Position numbers and translations under genes: made by a program. From DASXZH01 sp036502005 (GTDB taxonomy: Bacteria > Armatimonadota > Fimbriimonadia > Fimbriimonadales > Fimbriimonadaceae), in the NCBI GenBank assembly GCA_036502005.1, contig DASXZH010000065.1, positions 1 to 31,561 of the forward strand: 31,561 bases of DNA, given 5' to 3'. Below the pieces are notes generated by a model. It worked only from the letters and a program-made list of their open reading frames with translations. It searched no databases and was not told the origin of the DNA. Below, piece after piece: positions 7,525 to 16,110 of the stretch (position 1 is its first letter; each line of letters opens with the position of its first letter).

Positions 7525-8694
7525 CTAACTTCTGCCTGCAACTAGTCGCAGGTGACGCTTCACCACTCCAAAAATGTAAATCACGATTGCGAGAAGGATC
7601 GCGCCGCAGAATACAGGAAGAAACATTGACTGGGCTAGGAAAATCATAAGCCCTGTCCTCCTGCCGAACACCGGAAACTCTGGCTCTTTGTAGCCAGACC
7701 AAAAAGTCGGATTAGTGTCAGGATGCCTCCCGGCAACCAGCAAAGGCATTTCATAGGCAGCCAACCCGCGTCGATATTCTTCTGCAGCACTTCTAAGCTG
7801 GGCATAGTCTTTTCTTGCGCTCTCATCTTGGGTTGAAAAGCCGTCCGACTTTATCTGAGTAAGGGTCTTGCCGGTCAGAGAACGCTTGCCTTGCGTCTGC
7901 AACTCGCTCATTCTTAGTCCCGCCACGTATGCCATTTCCCTGCGATGTCCAAGGGCGACTTGCAACGCCTCGTATACATCTGGGCTCTCCCAAGCACCAC
8001 CTAACTCGATGAGTCCCGCCAACGCTTCGGCTGTTTTCTCCCCCTCAAAGAACTCTGAGCCGGCAAAATCGGAGAATGTCTGCCCAGGCTTTCCTGTTCG
8101 GATCCAGCGAATCATCTCGTCTTGGGCGTATTCCCGCAGTCCATGCGCGAGCGGGTTTAGCTCAATCGCTTTATCGATGTCGCCCTGGGCACGGTCCAGC
8201 CAGCCCTTTTTGTGCGCACTCGGCATGCCTTCGTGGAACCAGCGGTGAACCCAGAATGTGCCGGTGTTCGCGTAATACCGATACCAAGGATCCTTGGATG
8301 ACGAAACGATTTGGTCTTCGGAGACTACATCGTGTATTGTGAGCGGGTTCTTAACCTGCTCGACGTGGTTGATCTCCAGAACCTTCCGCTTCTGCTCCTC
8401 AGTCCTGATGGCAGAGACATCGTCGCCTATCCTTTCATAGGCGACGGCAACGTCATCGTAGACTTCAAGATCGGCAGGCTTTGACTGCAGCGTTTTGAGA
8501 CCTTGTTCGATCCTAAGTTTGTAATAGAGGTTAGGATGAACCGGGAACCAGCCCACCATGATTTTCAAGACGTCCATGCGTGACCTTCCCATGGACTCCA
8601 TCGCGAGAGTATCGCGATCATTTAGGCAGGCTAGAGCCGAAACGGAAAGGGCTGCTAGAGCGGAAAGATTTGCGAGGCGCGAGACCTTAACCAT
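7525..8694 (-). CDS. TPR-containing membrane-anchored protein with CLNDRDTL signature, paralogue B
   Basis: A 389-residue paralogue of the following gene. It has a signal segment ending SALACLNDRDTLA, then a block with WFPVHPNLYYKLRIEQG, then a TPR-like region (VYDDVAVAYERIGDDVSAI), then WYRYYANTGTFWVHRW and DIDKAIELNPLAHGLREYA. The C-terminal HPDTNPTFWSGYKEPEFPV is shared with paralogue A. One transmembrane helix lies near residues 358-378 with a basic tail. I chose the ATG at 8694; the frame extends to a TTG at 8733, but the ATG begins a proper signal peptide. No Shine-Dalgarno is evident. The protein probably faces the periplasm. Function unknown. Confidence 0.78.
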   Translation of the reverse strand: MVKVSRLANLSALAALSVSALACLNDRDTLAMESMGRSRMDVLKIMVGWFPVHPNLYYKLRIEQGLKTLQSKPADLEVYDDVAVAYERIGDDVSAIRTEEQKRKVLEINHVEQVKNPLTIHDVVSEDQIVSSSKDPWYRYYANTGTFWVHRWFHEGMPSAHKKGWLDRAQGDIDKAIELNPLAHGLREYAQDEMIRWIRTGKPGQTFSDFAGSEFFEGEKTAEALAGLIELGGAWESPDVYEALQVALGHRREMAYVAGLRMSELQTQGKRSLTGKTLTQIKSDGFSTQDESARKDYAQLRSAAEEYRRGLAAYEMPLLVAGRHPDTNPTFWSGYKEPEFPVFGRRTGLMIFLAQSMFLPVFCGAILLAIVIYIFGVVKRHLRLVAGRS

Positions 8695-8748
8695 AACGAA
8701 GGGACCGGTGCCGTGAAAGTTGACGTTCGCCAATAGGCCAAAAGTCGC

Positions 8749-8780
8749 GATTTAGCGTTGATAATCTTCAACGCTAAATC
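8749..8780. repeat. 13-bp perfect inverted repeat in a divergent intergenic region
   Basis: Arms GATTTAGCGTTGA at 8749-8761 and its inverse at 8768-8780 around a 6-base loop. It lies upstream of both the minus gene starting at 8694 and the plus gene starting at 8839, so it is not placed like a terminator. It may be an operator-type site or a member of the palindromic repeats also seen at 4873-4934. Confidence 0.5.
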
Positions 8781-8838
8781 AATGTAAAACCTGAATCTCT
8801 AGCGGTTTTATTCCTTCTTCCCACCGTCTTACCGTGAT

Positions 8839-9333
8839 GTGGATACCGAGATCGCCACCTTACCGTTTCGAATCGACCGCTTCAAGTTCTTAGTTGCTTC
8901 AGTTAGGGCGCGCCTTTGGCGCGTGTTGTCAATTCCGCTTGTTGCAGCGATTCTCTTCTGGTTGTGGGTCTGGTTCATCACCAAGAGGGTGGATTACAGC
9001 TTACGTGTTGCAGCGGAGCTGTTCCCTGTGTACCTCGGGGTGGTTTTCTTGGCGAGTGTGCTAAGAATATATCTGCCAAAGTTTCGCAGGTACTTCGAGG
9101 TGGAACGGCAGTTACGCTTTTCGGACAAGAGCTTGGATGTGAAGACTGCCTCGGACTGGACCAGTTCAACCCCCTGGGAAGAATTTGACACCGCCTATTA
9201 CTTAAACGAGATGACCCTTATTCGGTTTCCGACTGGCCAAATAATGGCAATTCCGGACTCAGCCTTCGAAACGCCGGAGGCGCGAGACGCTTTACACAAA
9301 CTGCTTAGAGAGAAAGGGCTATTGACAAAGTAA
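8839..9333 (+). CDS. Membrane protein with YcxB-like C-terminal domain
   Basis: A 164-residue product with two transmembrane helices near residues 30-48 and 62-78, then a soluble domain. The domain pattern (RQLRFSDKSLDVKTASDWTS, PWEEFDTAYYLNEM, then IPDSAFETPEARDAL) resembles the YcxB-like C-terminal domain found in many small membrane proteins of unknown role. The GTG start is the only reasonable in-frame start near the 5' end and has no clear Shine-Dalgarno, so the exact start is uncertain. It is divergent from the TPR pair and convergent with the biotin carboxylase gene. Confidence 0.65.
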   Translation: MDTEIATLPFRIDRFKFLVASVRARLWRVLSIPLVAAILFWLWVWFITKRVDYSLRVAAELFPVYLGVVFLASVLRIYLPKFRRYFEVERQLRFSDKSLDVKTASDWTSSTPWEEFDTAYYLNEMTLIRFPTGQIMAIPDSAFETPEARDALHKLLREKGLLTK

Positions 9334-9480
9334 ATGCTGAAGTAAGAGAGTTTAGACCCGACAACCTGCTCCCTCTTGACTCCCCTCCGAATGGATTCAA
9401 CACGACCTCCCTCATGTCGAGGCCGCGAGCGACCGGAAATGAGGATAAAGAAGTTGGCCACGGAGCACAAATAGAAACCC

Positions 9481-10971
9481 TTAAGCGTTTCTGAATCCGT
9501 CATCCACCGCCCAGGCACTATCATATTCCCTTTCAGTCGCCGCTATGCCACCGCCAACTCGTTCCCCCAACGGAAGGATGTTTGCGAGTTCTAGCGGCAC
9601 TTCGCGTGAACTGGTCCAATCCGCGAACTCGCGGCCTAAAAATCCCGTGTCGATCCGGCCAGCACGAAACTCCGGATGGCGCACGATTTCAAGCAAATAA
9701 GGGATGTTCGTCTTGATTCCCAAGACATGAAAATCAAGCATCGCTTTTTCCATTTTATCGATGGCGTCGCGTCTGGTTTGGCCATGCACGATCAGCTTGG
9801 CGAGAAGCGAATCGTAATAGCGCGAAACTTCCGCGCCAGCGGAGAAGCCAGTGTCCACGCGTACGCCGGGTTGCTGAGGTTGAGCCCAGGTTAAGATTTT
9901 GCCGATAGATGGCCTAAATCCATGGGCAGGATCCTCAGCCACGATCCGTACTTCAATAGAATGTCCGTGGATCACTTCCCTACTTCCCTCTAGCAAAGAA
10001 TCGCTAAGGTCCAGCTTTCCTCCGTCCGCGATTCTTAGCTGCCACTGAACCAAGTCCAGACCGGTGATCCCTTCGGTCACGGGGTGCTCAACCTGCAGTC
10101 GCGCGTTGACCTCCAAGAAGTAAAACTTGCCCGTTTTATCATCAAACATGAATTCAACAGTGCCCGCGTTTGTGTAATTCGCGGCCTTTATAAGCCTTTC
10201 TACGCAGGCTTTAAGATCTGGCCAGATCTGCGCGCCAACCACTGAAGGCGCTTCCTCCAACACCTTTTGATTCCGTCTTTGAAGGGAGCATTCACGCTCG
10301 AAAAGACAAGTCACGGTGCCATGTTGGTCAGCGAGGACTTGGACTTCGATGTGGCGAGGACGATCAATGAGTTTCTCGACCATCATCGCTCCGTCGCCAA
10401 AGGCTTTCAGCGCTTCATCGGAAGCGATATTGAATTCACTCGCCAAGTCGTGTGGTTCGCGAACTACACGCATGCCACGCCCGCCGCCTCCGGCAGATGC
10501 TTTTAGCATGACGGGATAACCGATGGTTTTTGCCGCCTTTGTTATCTCCTCTAGGCCAGCGCCTTGCTTAAAGAAACCGGGAGTAATCGGCACATCCGCC
10601 TTTACGGCAATCTCTTTTGCCTCGATCTTAGAACCCAACATGCGCATGGCTTTCGCCGAGGGACCCACAAACTTCAACCCGGCTTTTTCGCAAGCTTCGG
10701 CAAACTCGGCTCGTTCAGAGAGAAATCCGTAGCCGGGGTGCACCGCCTCCGCTCCAGTCGACTTCGCCGCGTCCAGCACCTTTTCAATATCCAAATAGCT
10801 TTGCGAAGGCTCGGAAGCCCCTAGGCACACCGCCTCATCGGCTAGCCCCGTGTGAAGTGAGTTCTTGTCCGCATCGCTGTAAACGGCGACCGTCTTAATC
10901 CCCATCGCGCGCGCCGCATAAATAATCCGCACCGCGATCTCACCGCGGTTGGCAATGAGCAGTTTTTTCAT
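9481..10971 (-). CDS. Biotin carboxylase subunit of an acyl-CoA carboxylase
   Basis: ATP-grasp enzyme that carboxylates biotin on a carrier protein, the first half-reaction of acetyl-, propionyl- or methylcrotonyl-CoA carboxylase. The 496-residue product starts MKKLLIANRGEIAVRII and has AVHPGYGFLSE, the glycine-rich ATP loop KASAGGGGRGMR, FLEVNARLQVEHPVTE and the C-terminal biotin carboxylase domain through about residue 447. It is about 50 residues longer than AccC but has no biotin carrier domain with the AMKM site, nor is there room for one downstream. Its ATG overlaps the crotonase stop by 4 bases (ATGA), so the two are co-translated. With a LiuC-like partner it may be the methylcrotonyl-CoA carboxylase alpha subunit, but substrate cannot be read from this chain. 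Confidence 0.9.
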   Translation of the reverse strand: MKKLLIANRGEIAVRIIYAARAMGIKTVAVYSDADKNSLHTGLADEAVCLGASEPSQSYLDIEKVLDAAKSTGAEAVHPGYGFLSERAEFAEACEKAGLKFVGPSAKAMRMLGSKIEAKEIAVKADVPITPGFFKQGAGLEEITKAAKTIGYPVMLKASAGGGGRGMRVVREPHDLASEFNIASDEALKAFGDGAMMVEKLIDRPRHIEVQVLADQHGTVTCLFERECSLQRRNQKVLEEAPSVVGAQIWPDLKACVERLIKAANYTNAGTVEFMFDDKTGKFYFLEVNARLQVEHPVTEGITGLDLVQWQLRIADGGKLDLSDSLLEGSREVIHGHSIEVRIVAEDPAHGFRPSIGKILTWAQPQQPGVRVDTGFSAGAEVSRYYDSLLAKLIVHGQTRRDAIDKMEKAMLDFHVLGIKTNIPYLLEIVRHPEFRAGRIDTGFLGREFADWTSSREVPLELANILPLGERVGGGIAATEREYDSAWAVDDGFRNA

Positions 10972-11723
10972 CTTTCAACCACGTACGAAGCCTTCCTTCT
11001 CTCCAGGAATGCGGCAACCCCTTCGCGCCCCTCCGCGCTTGCTCTTGCCGTAGCAAGTCGTTGGGCGCATTCCTCCAACGGGAGTGGACCGCTCAGTGCC
11101 AATTTCTTGGCTTCCCAAACGGCATCTGGCCCGGCAGAGAGCACCGCTTTCAGCTTTTGTTCTACTAACGCATCTAACTTATCAGTTGGTCCCGCCTCAT
11201 GGATAAGGCCTATTCTAAGCGCCTTCTCCGCCGAGAACGCCTCTCCCGTGGCAAATAGGGCTCTTGCGTTTCCTGCCCCTATTTTAGGGATCACAAACGG
11301 CGAAATGGTGCCCGGGATTAGGCCCAACCTAACCTCGCTAAAAGCGAATAGGGTGTCTTCAGCGGCTATGGCAACATCGCTGGCTGCAACCAACCCGCAC
11401 CCGCCACCAAAAGCAGCACCGTGGACTTTAGATATCACAACCGATCTAGTGTTGGCAATCGCTTCAAATAGGCCACCCAGCTTCAGGGCATCGTGGTAGT
11501 TCATTTCCTCCGAATAGGAGGCTGCTTTTCGCATCCATTCCAAATCCCCGCCCGCGCAGAACGACTTGCCGTTGCCAGATAACACAACGGCCCTAGTTGC
11601 GGCAGGAATGTTCTTAAAAGTATGGGTGAGAAGGTCGATCAGTTCATCGTTGAACGCATTGCGGACTTCCGGCCGATTGAGAGTGCAGTACAGCACCGGC
11701 CCGTCCGATTTGACTTCGAGCAT
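10968..11723 (-). CDS. Enoyl-CoA hydratase/isomerase family protein, methylglutaconyl-CoA hydratase-like
   Basis: Crotonase-fold enzyme of 251 residues. Visible are NRPEVRNAFNDELI, the first oxyanion-hole loop SFCAGGDLEWM, the second GAAFGGGCGLVAASD, and SEVRLGLIPGTISPFVI. The first catalytic Glu of classical hydratases (CEL) is Gly here (CGL), while the second Glu (SEVRLGL) is kept. This combination with GLIPGTISP is the pattern I associate with LiuC-type methylglutaconyl-CoA hydratases of leucine breakdown. Start taken at the ATG giving MLEVKSDGPV; the frame extends further into the upstream gene without family similarity. It overlaps the carboxylase gene by 4 bases. Exact substrate is inference. 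Confidence 0.85.
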   Translation of the reverse strand: MLEVKSDGPVLYCTLNRPEVRNAFNDELIDLLTHTFKNIPAATRAVVLSGNGKSFCAGGDLEWMRKAASYSEEMNYHDALKLGGLFEAIANTRSVVISKVHGAAFGGGCGLVAASDVAIAAEDTLFAFSEVRLGLIPGTISPFVIPKIGAGNARALFATGEAFSAEKALRIGLIHEAGPTDKLDALVEQKLKAVLSAGPDAVWEAKKLALSGPLPLEECAQRLATARASAEGREGVAAFLERRKASYVVER

Positions 11724-11740
11724 TTTGTGAGTATGGCACT

Positions 11741-12292
11741 CTAAAGCGGCCTCGGTTGCTTGACGCGCTCGTACACCGGCTCCGTCGCAAACTTCCGTCT
11801 GGGCCATTGTTTCTGAAAGAAATTCAACCTTTCTGCTAGGCTGTCGATCTGCAAGGTCCTTGTGCCAAAACTCTCCAGGCCCCAGGTTCCGTCGTCATTG
11901 ATTTTCCAAGGCCATGGTGGGGCCGGAGCAAGGGCGCCCGCAGAGGTCTCGTGTAGAACATCCTGTATTTTGAGAATTTGATTCGAGGTTTCCGCTGTAT
12001 TAGGGATTTCGTAAATCAGGATTAGAAGCAGATCGCCGACCGTCGTCCGCTGGTAGCTTTTGTTCTTATCAAGAAGTCTAAAGGCCTCCGCTATGGTCGC
12101 GTCATCCGTTCTCGCCAGAGCTAGGATCGTCCTGCCCAGATCATCCTCCTGCAAGCTTGGATTAAGTCCCCGAACAAGCGTGGAAGCGTAAGAGAACTTC
12201 TGAATGAATCCGTCAGTTGCGCGCGATACCTGAGCGCATGCGACTCCAGAGGCAACGCAGAGCAAAGCTAGGATCAAAAATATCCTTCTCAT
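11741..12292 (-). CDS. Small secreted protein of unknown function
   Basis: A 183-residue product with a clear signal peptide (MRRIFLILALLCVASGVACA/Q). The mature protein is mostly helical at first (repeated DDATIAEAFRLLDKN-like segments), then Pro-rich APAPPWPWKINDDGTWGLESFG, ending in a basic tail. I do not recognise the family. It lies 17 bases upstream of the crotonase gene on the same strand and may be its operon leader gene, though a secreted protein has no obvious link to acyl-CoA metabolism. No Shine-Dalgarno is visible before the ATG. Confidence 0.65.
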   Translation of the reverse strand: MRRIFLILALLCVASGVACAQVSRATDGFIQKFSYASTLVRGLNPSLQEDDLGRTILALARTDDATIAEAFRLLDKNKSYQRTTVGDLLLILIYEIPNTAETSNQILKIQDVLHETSAGALAPAPPWPWKINDDGTWGLESFGTRTLQIDSLAERLNFFQKQWPRRKFATEPVYERVKQPRPL

Positions 12293-12361
12293 ATGTAGTT
12301 AGACGATTTATCCTACCAAGCTCATCTGAGAATTTCCATGGAAGCTTCTCGCGCAATCTTT

Positions 12362-12476
12362 GGAGTGAGGGAATTTATTCCCGCTTTGACCAGGCGACTC
12401 ATCGCCTGCAAGCAGGGTTTCCTTTCAAAGCGGCGATAAATCGCTTCTCTCAAGCGGGAATAAATTCCCGCGCTCC
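12362..12476. repeat. Large imperfect inverted repeat upstream of trpE
   Basis: Arms at 12362-12389 and 12450-12476 match as inverted copies over about 27 bases (GGAGTGAGGGAATTTATTC on the left; GGGAATAAATTCCCGCGCTCC on the right). Each arm also folds on itself (GGGAAT-TT-ATTCCC). The inner part holds another palindrome, GCGATAAATCGC at 12433-12444. It lies between divergent genes, 22 bases before trpE. It could be an attenuator-like leader structure, but no Trp-rich leader peptide is seen, and the sequence style matches the dispersed palindromic repeats of this genome. Confidence 0.65.
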
Positions 12477-12486
12477 ATATTCGCAT

Positions 12487-12492
12487 CATAAT
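12487..12492 (+). promoter_or_regulatory. Candidate -10 box for a leaderless trpE transcript
   Basis: CATAAT (5 of 6 matches to TATAAT) ends 6 bases before the trpE ATG at 12499, and no Shine-Dalgarno is present. The spacing fits transcription starting at or next to the start codon. No convincing -35 box. Confidence 0.4.
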
Positions 12493-12498
12493 TACGGG

Positions 12499-13962
<1,464 letters not shown>

Positions 13963-13963
13963 C

Positions 13964-13993
13964 GGCCCTCGGTTCTCGGCATTGGGCCATCGG
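13964..13993. repeat. Family B intergenic repeat, copy at the trpE 3' end
   Basis: GGCCCTCGGTTCTCGGCATT and the following bases repeat the CGGCATT/CGG theme found at 2697, 14069, 18901 and 25543. It starts two bases after the trpE stop. GGGCCATC at 13984-13991 can pair with GATCGGCCC at 14014-14022, so the copy may also act as a weak terminator. Confidence 0.5.
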
Positions 13994-14068
13994 AAATTAA
14001 TGTTTTCCTTTTTGATCGGCCCTTAATAACTCAGATTCTTTGGCCACCGCACTACTACAGTCACCCTA

Positions 14069-14104
14069 AGGCCAAATGCCGAAAGCCGAAGGCCAAAACC
14101 TAGG
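14069..14104. repeat. Family B intergenic repeat
   Basis: AGGCCAAATGCCGAAAGCCGAAGGCC followed by AAAACCTAGG, the reverse-complement sense of the GGCATTCGG repeats elsewhere. It marks the 3' end of the small gene ending at 14100. Confidence 0.6.
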
Positions 14105-14297
14105 ACCTAGCCCCATGGGCTGTCCTAGATATCCCTTCCTGAATCCTCTTAAATAAACCGCTAGCTTTCGCTCGCGTCGAAAGCACGCGGTTGGTCTGGA
14201 AATCGCGCAAAAGTTGAAGATGTACCACGTCCTGTTGATCCTCATTCTCCCAATAACTTGCCACTGCTTCTTCAAATTCGTTTTCGTTTAGCCACAT
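14100..14297 (-). CDS. Small hypothetical protein downstream of the AI-2E transporter gene
   Basis: A 65-residue ORF, 14 bases after the transporter stop, with GAAAGG as ribosome binding site. The N-terminal half is acidic (WLNENEFEEAVASYWENEDQ), the C-terminal half basic. It shows no membrane segment and no family I recognise. A competing 69-residue frame on the same strand (14066-14275) has unlikely composition, so this frame is preferred on the basis of its ribosome binding site and operon spacing. The last codons touch a family B repeat. Expression is inferred only. Confidence 0.5.
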   Translation of the reverse strand: MWLNENEFEEAVASYWENEDQQDVVHLQLLRDFQTNRVLSTRAKASGLFKRIQEGISRTAHGARS

Positions 14298-14311
14298 GGT
14301 TTTCGCCTTTC

Positions 14312-15703
14312 CTATGTCTCTATAGAAGCCGGATTGGCTTGGTGTGTTCCAACAATGGGCTGAATCTGAATAACTTGGGTCGGAGGGTCGGTTGTTGCGG
14401 CAAGATTTTCTTCTCCTACTTCTGTTTCTTCAGCCGCCTTTGCCTGGGATTGGGCTTGCTCTTCTTCCATATTGGCCTCTGCCTGAGCAACCGCGTCCTC
14501 AACGCCCTTGTGAAGCTCCATGGAAACGTCCAGCTTCTCTTGCGGGTTGTCGCTATCGGCCGCCGCTTGGGCCGTTTGCTCTGGCTCTTTCGCTGCTTGG
14601 CTGGTTGTAACGGTTGCCGATGAAAGATCTATCTCCTGATTCAACTTCGGCACCAGGGTCAAGACAGCAACCTGGACACTTGCCGCAACAGGCACTGCCA
14701 AAATCATTCCCGCAACCCCCAGCAACTCATTTCCAATGAGCAAAGCTAAGATGGACAAAATTGGGTGCAAGCCAACGTGGCCGCCCAAAATCCGCGGCGA
14801 TATGATCTGATCGAAAATGATTTGGTGCAGGACTACGTTTACACCCACCACAAGGAGCATAAAGTTTAAGCCACCGCTTAGGAAGCTCACTGCCGCTACA
14901 AGCACAATTGTGGTTAGCGCCCCAATGTAGGGCACCGAGTAAAGCAGACCGGCGACACAGCCCAACATAAACGCGTTTGGCACTCGTAGGACAGTTAGAA
15001 CCAACCAAGTCGCGAGGCCGTTCAGCACAGCAACCGTCATAAGGCCGCGCATATACTTCGCAAAGATCACGGTAACTTCTGCCACCAGCGACTGCACGAT
15101 CTCGCGCCGCTTTTTTGGCACCAGCAACAAAGTTTTCGCCAAGATCAAGTGAAAGTCTTTGAGCGCGTAAAAAGCGACGATCGGGATAATCACGATCCAA
15201 ATAGCATTGGATGCGATCTTCATCGCGTTGGTCTTTATCCACGAGCCGGATTGCTGTACAGCAACCTGGACCTGTGCGGAAGCTCTGCCTGCCCAGTCTG
15301 CAACCGTCGAGTTGACTTGATGCGCCTCTAAAGTTTTCGTAATGCCCTGCGGCGATCTGTTGGGCAGATACTGGTTGAACTGATCGCCCAGCGTTTGGCC
15401 TTGGTGAATCAAGGCAGGCACAGCAAAGAAGAGCGCAACCCCAAGAGCGATGATGAAACAGCCAAAAATCAGCGTTGCGCCCCACGCGCGGCTCCAACCT
15501 CTAGCCTCAAGCTTATCCACGACGGGGTCCAACACCATCGCTATCAAAAAAGCCAACGTAATGGGCAACCAGATATCGCGGGCGACCCAAGCGATATAGC
15601 CAACTAAGACCAAAGCGGCGAGGAACCAAAGCCAGCGCGTCCAGCGCTTTTCAATCAGCCACTGAACTTGCAGCCTGGTTTCCGGGATCGGTGTTGGCAC
15701 CAC
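14312..15703 (-). CDS. AI-2E family transporter
   Basis: Polytopic inner-membrane protein of the AI-2E/PerM family (members linked to autoinducer-2 export, Na+/H+ exchange, or unknown cargo). The 463-residue product has paired N-terminal helices (about 18-50) and another at about 60-85, then a soluble segment (QTLGDQFNQYL). A cluster of helices from about 155 to 370 includes GLLYSVPYIGALTTIV and the family signature ISPRILGGHVGLHPILSIL. After residue 380 comes an unusual 80-residue Ala/Gln/Glu-rich tail (EEEQAQSQAKAAEETE), probably disordered. The GTG start overlaps the upstream stop by one base (TAGTG), so it is translationally coupled to the small upstream gene. Confidence 0.85.
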   Translation of the reverse strand: MVPTPIPETRLQVQWLIEKRWTRWLWFLAALVLVGYIAWVARDIWLPITLAFLIAMVLDPVVDKLEARGWSRAWGATLIFGCFIIALGVALFFAVPALIHQGQTLGDQFNQYLPNRSPQGITKTLEAHQVNSTVADWAGRASAQVQVAVQQSGSWIKTNAMKIASNAIWIVIIPIVAFYALKDFHLILAKTLLLVPKKRREIVQSLVAEVTVIFAKYMRGLMTVAVLNGLATWLVLTVLRVPNAFMLGCVAGLLYSVPYIGALTTIVLVAAVSFLSGGLNFMLLVVGVNVVLHQIIFDQIISPRILGGHVGLHPILSILALLIGNELLGVAGMILAVPVAASVQVAVLTLVPKLNQEIDLSSATVTTSQAAKEPEQTAQAAADSDNPQEKLDVSMELHKGVEDAVAQAEANMEEEQAQSQAKAAEETEVGEENLAATTDPPTQVIQIQPIVGTHQANPASIET

Positions 15704-15993
15704 TATGCCAGCGGCGGCCCGCCCGCATTCTCGCCAACATCGAGGTTATGTGCACCTTGCCTTGCGCTTTCAATCAGGCGCAATAATTCGGGGTCGTCGT
15801 TCTCGATTCCTTGGCCACCTAAAAGAAAAAATCTTTGCTTCGCATCTTCAATGGCGACAGCAACGCGCTCAATCTGTTCGCGCTTTTCGGGATCACTTTC
15901 TTGGTAAGCATCAAGCTTGCTTCGAATGTGCTCGTCCAGATGATGCAGTTCAGCCTGGACGTCTAGGTTTTCGTCCCTTATATCCTTTTCCAT
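15703..15993 (-). CDS. Small helical hypothetical protein
   Basis: A 96-residue, acidic, mostly helical protein (DENLDVQAELHHLDEHI, then RIAVAIEDAKQ-like heptad spacing). The start at 15993 is chosen over the upstream ATG at 16029 because AAGGGAGAG lies at proper distance. No family recognised and no membrane or signal segment. Its stop overlaps the GTG of the AI-2E transporter gene, so the two form an operon and may work together. Confidence 0.65.
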   Translation of the reverse strand: MEKDIRDENLDVQAELHHLDEHIRSKLDAYQESDPEKREQIERVAVAIEDAKQRFFLLGGQGIENDDPELLRLIESARQGAHNLDVGENAGGPPLA

Positions 15994-16098
15994 GTCTCTC
16001 CCTTTAGGTACAGCTACGCGTTCGTGCATGCGCCTGTTTTATGCGACTCCGGACAAGGGCTTAATGTTTCGTGTTGCCAAATAGTTTCATGGCTCATG

Positions 16099-16104
16099 TA
16101 TGAT
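16099..16104 (+). promoter_or_regulatory. Candidate -10 box, leaderless start of the cytochrome gene
   Basis: TATGAT (TANNNT type) ends exactly 6 bases before the ATG at 16111, and there is no Shine-Dalgarno. TTGCCA at 16073-16078 could be a -35 box, but at 20 bases the spacing is long. Confidence 0.45.
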
Positions 16105-16110
16105 AGTGAA

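Noticed and set aside
9334..9480. Missing biotin carrier domain sought after the biotin carboxylase gene
   Set aside because: The 147 bases before the convergent gene are too short and no frame has an AMKM-type motif, so a simple frameshift is not supported.
12217..12498. N-terminal extension of TrpE by 94 codons
   Set aside because: Runs through a large inverted repeat and the opposite gene's 5' end; MLVPSRDEF is the expected TrpE start.
14066..14275. 69-codon frame overlapping the small gene after the transporter
   Set aside because: Arg/Trp/Phe-rich composition and an end inside a family B repeat; the overlapping 65-residue frame has a ribosome binding site and better composition.
14727..15497. 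256-codon minus-strand frame within the transporter gene
   Set aside because: Alternative frame of the AI-2E transporter; Arg/Cys/Ser-rich with no hydrophobic helices or motif.
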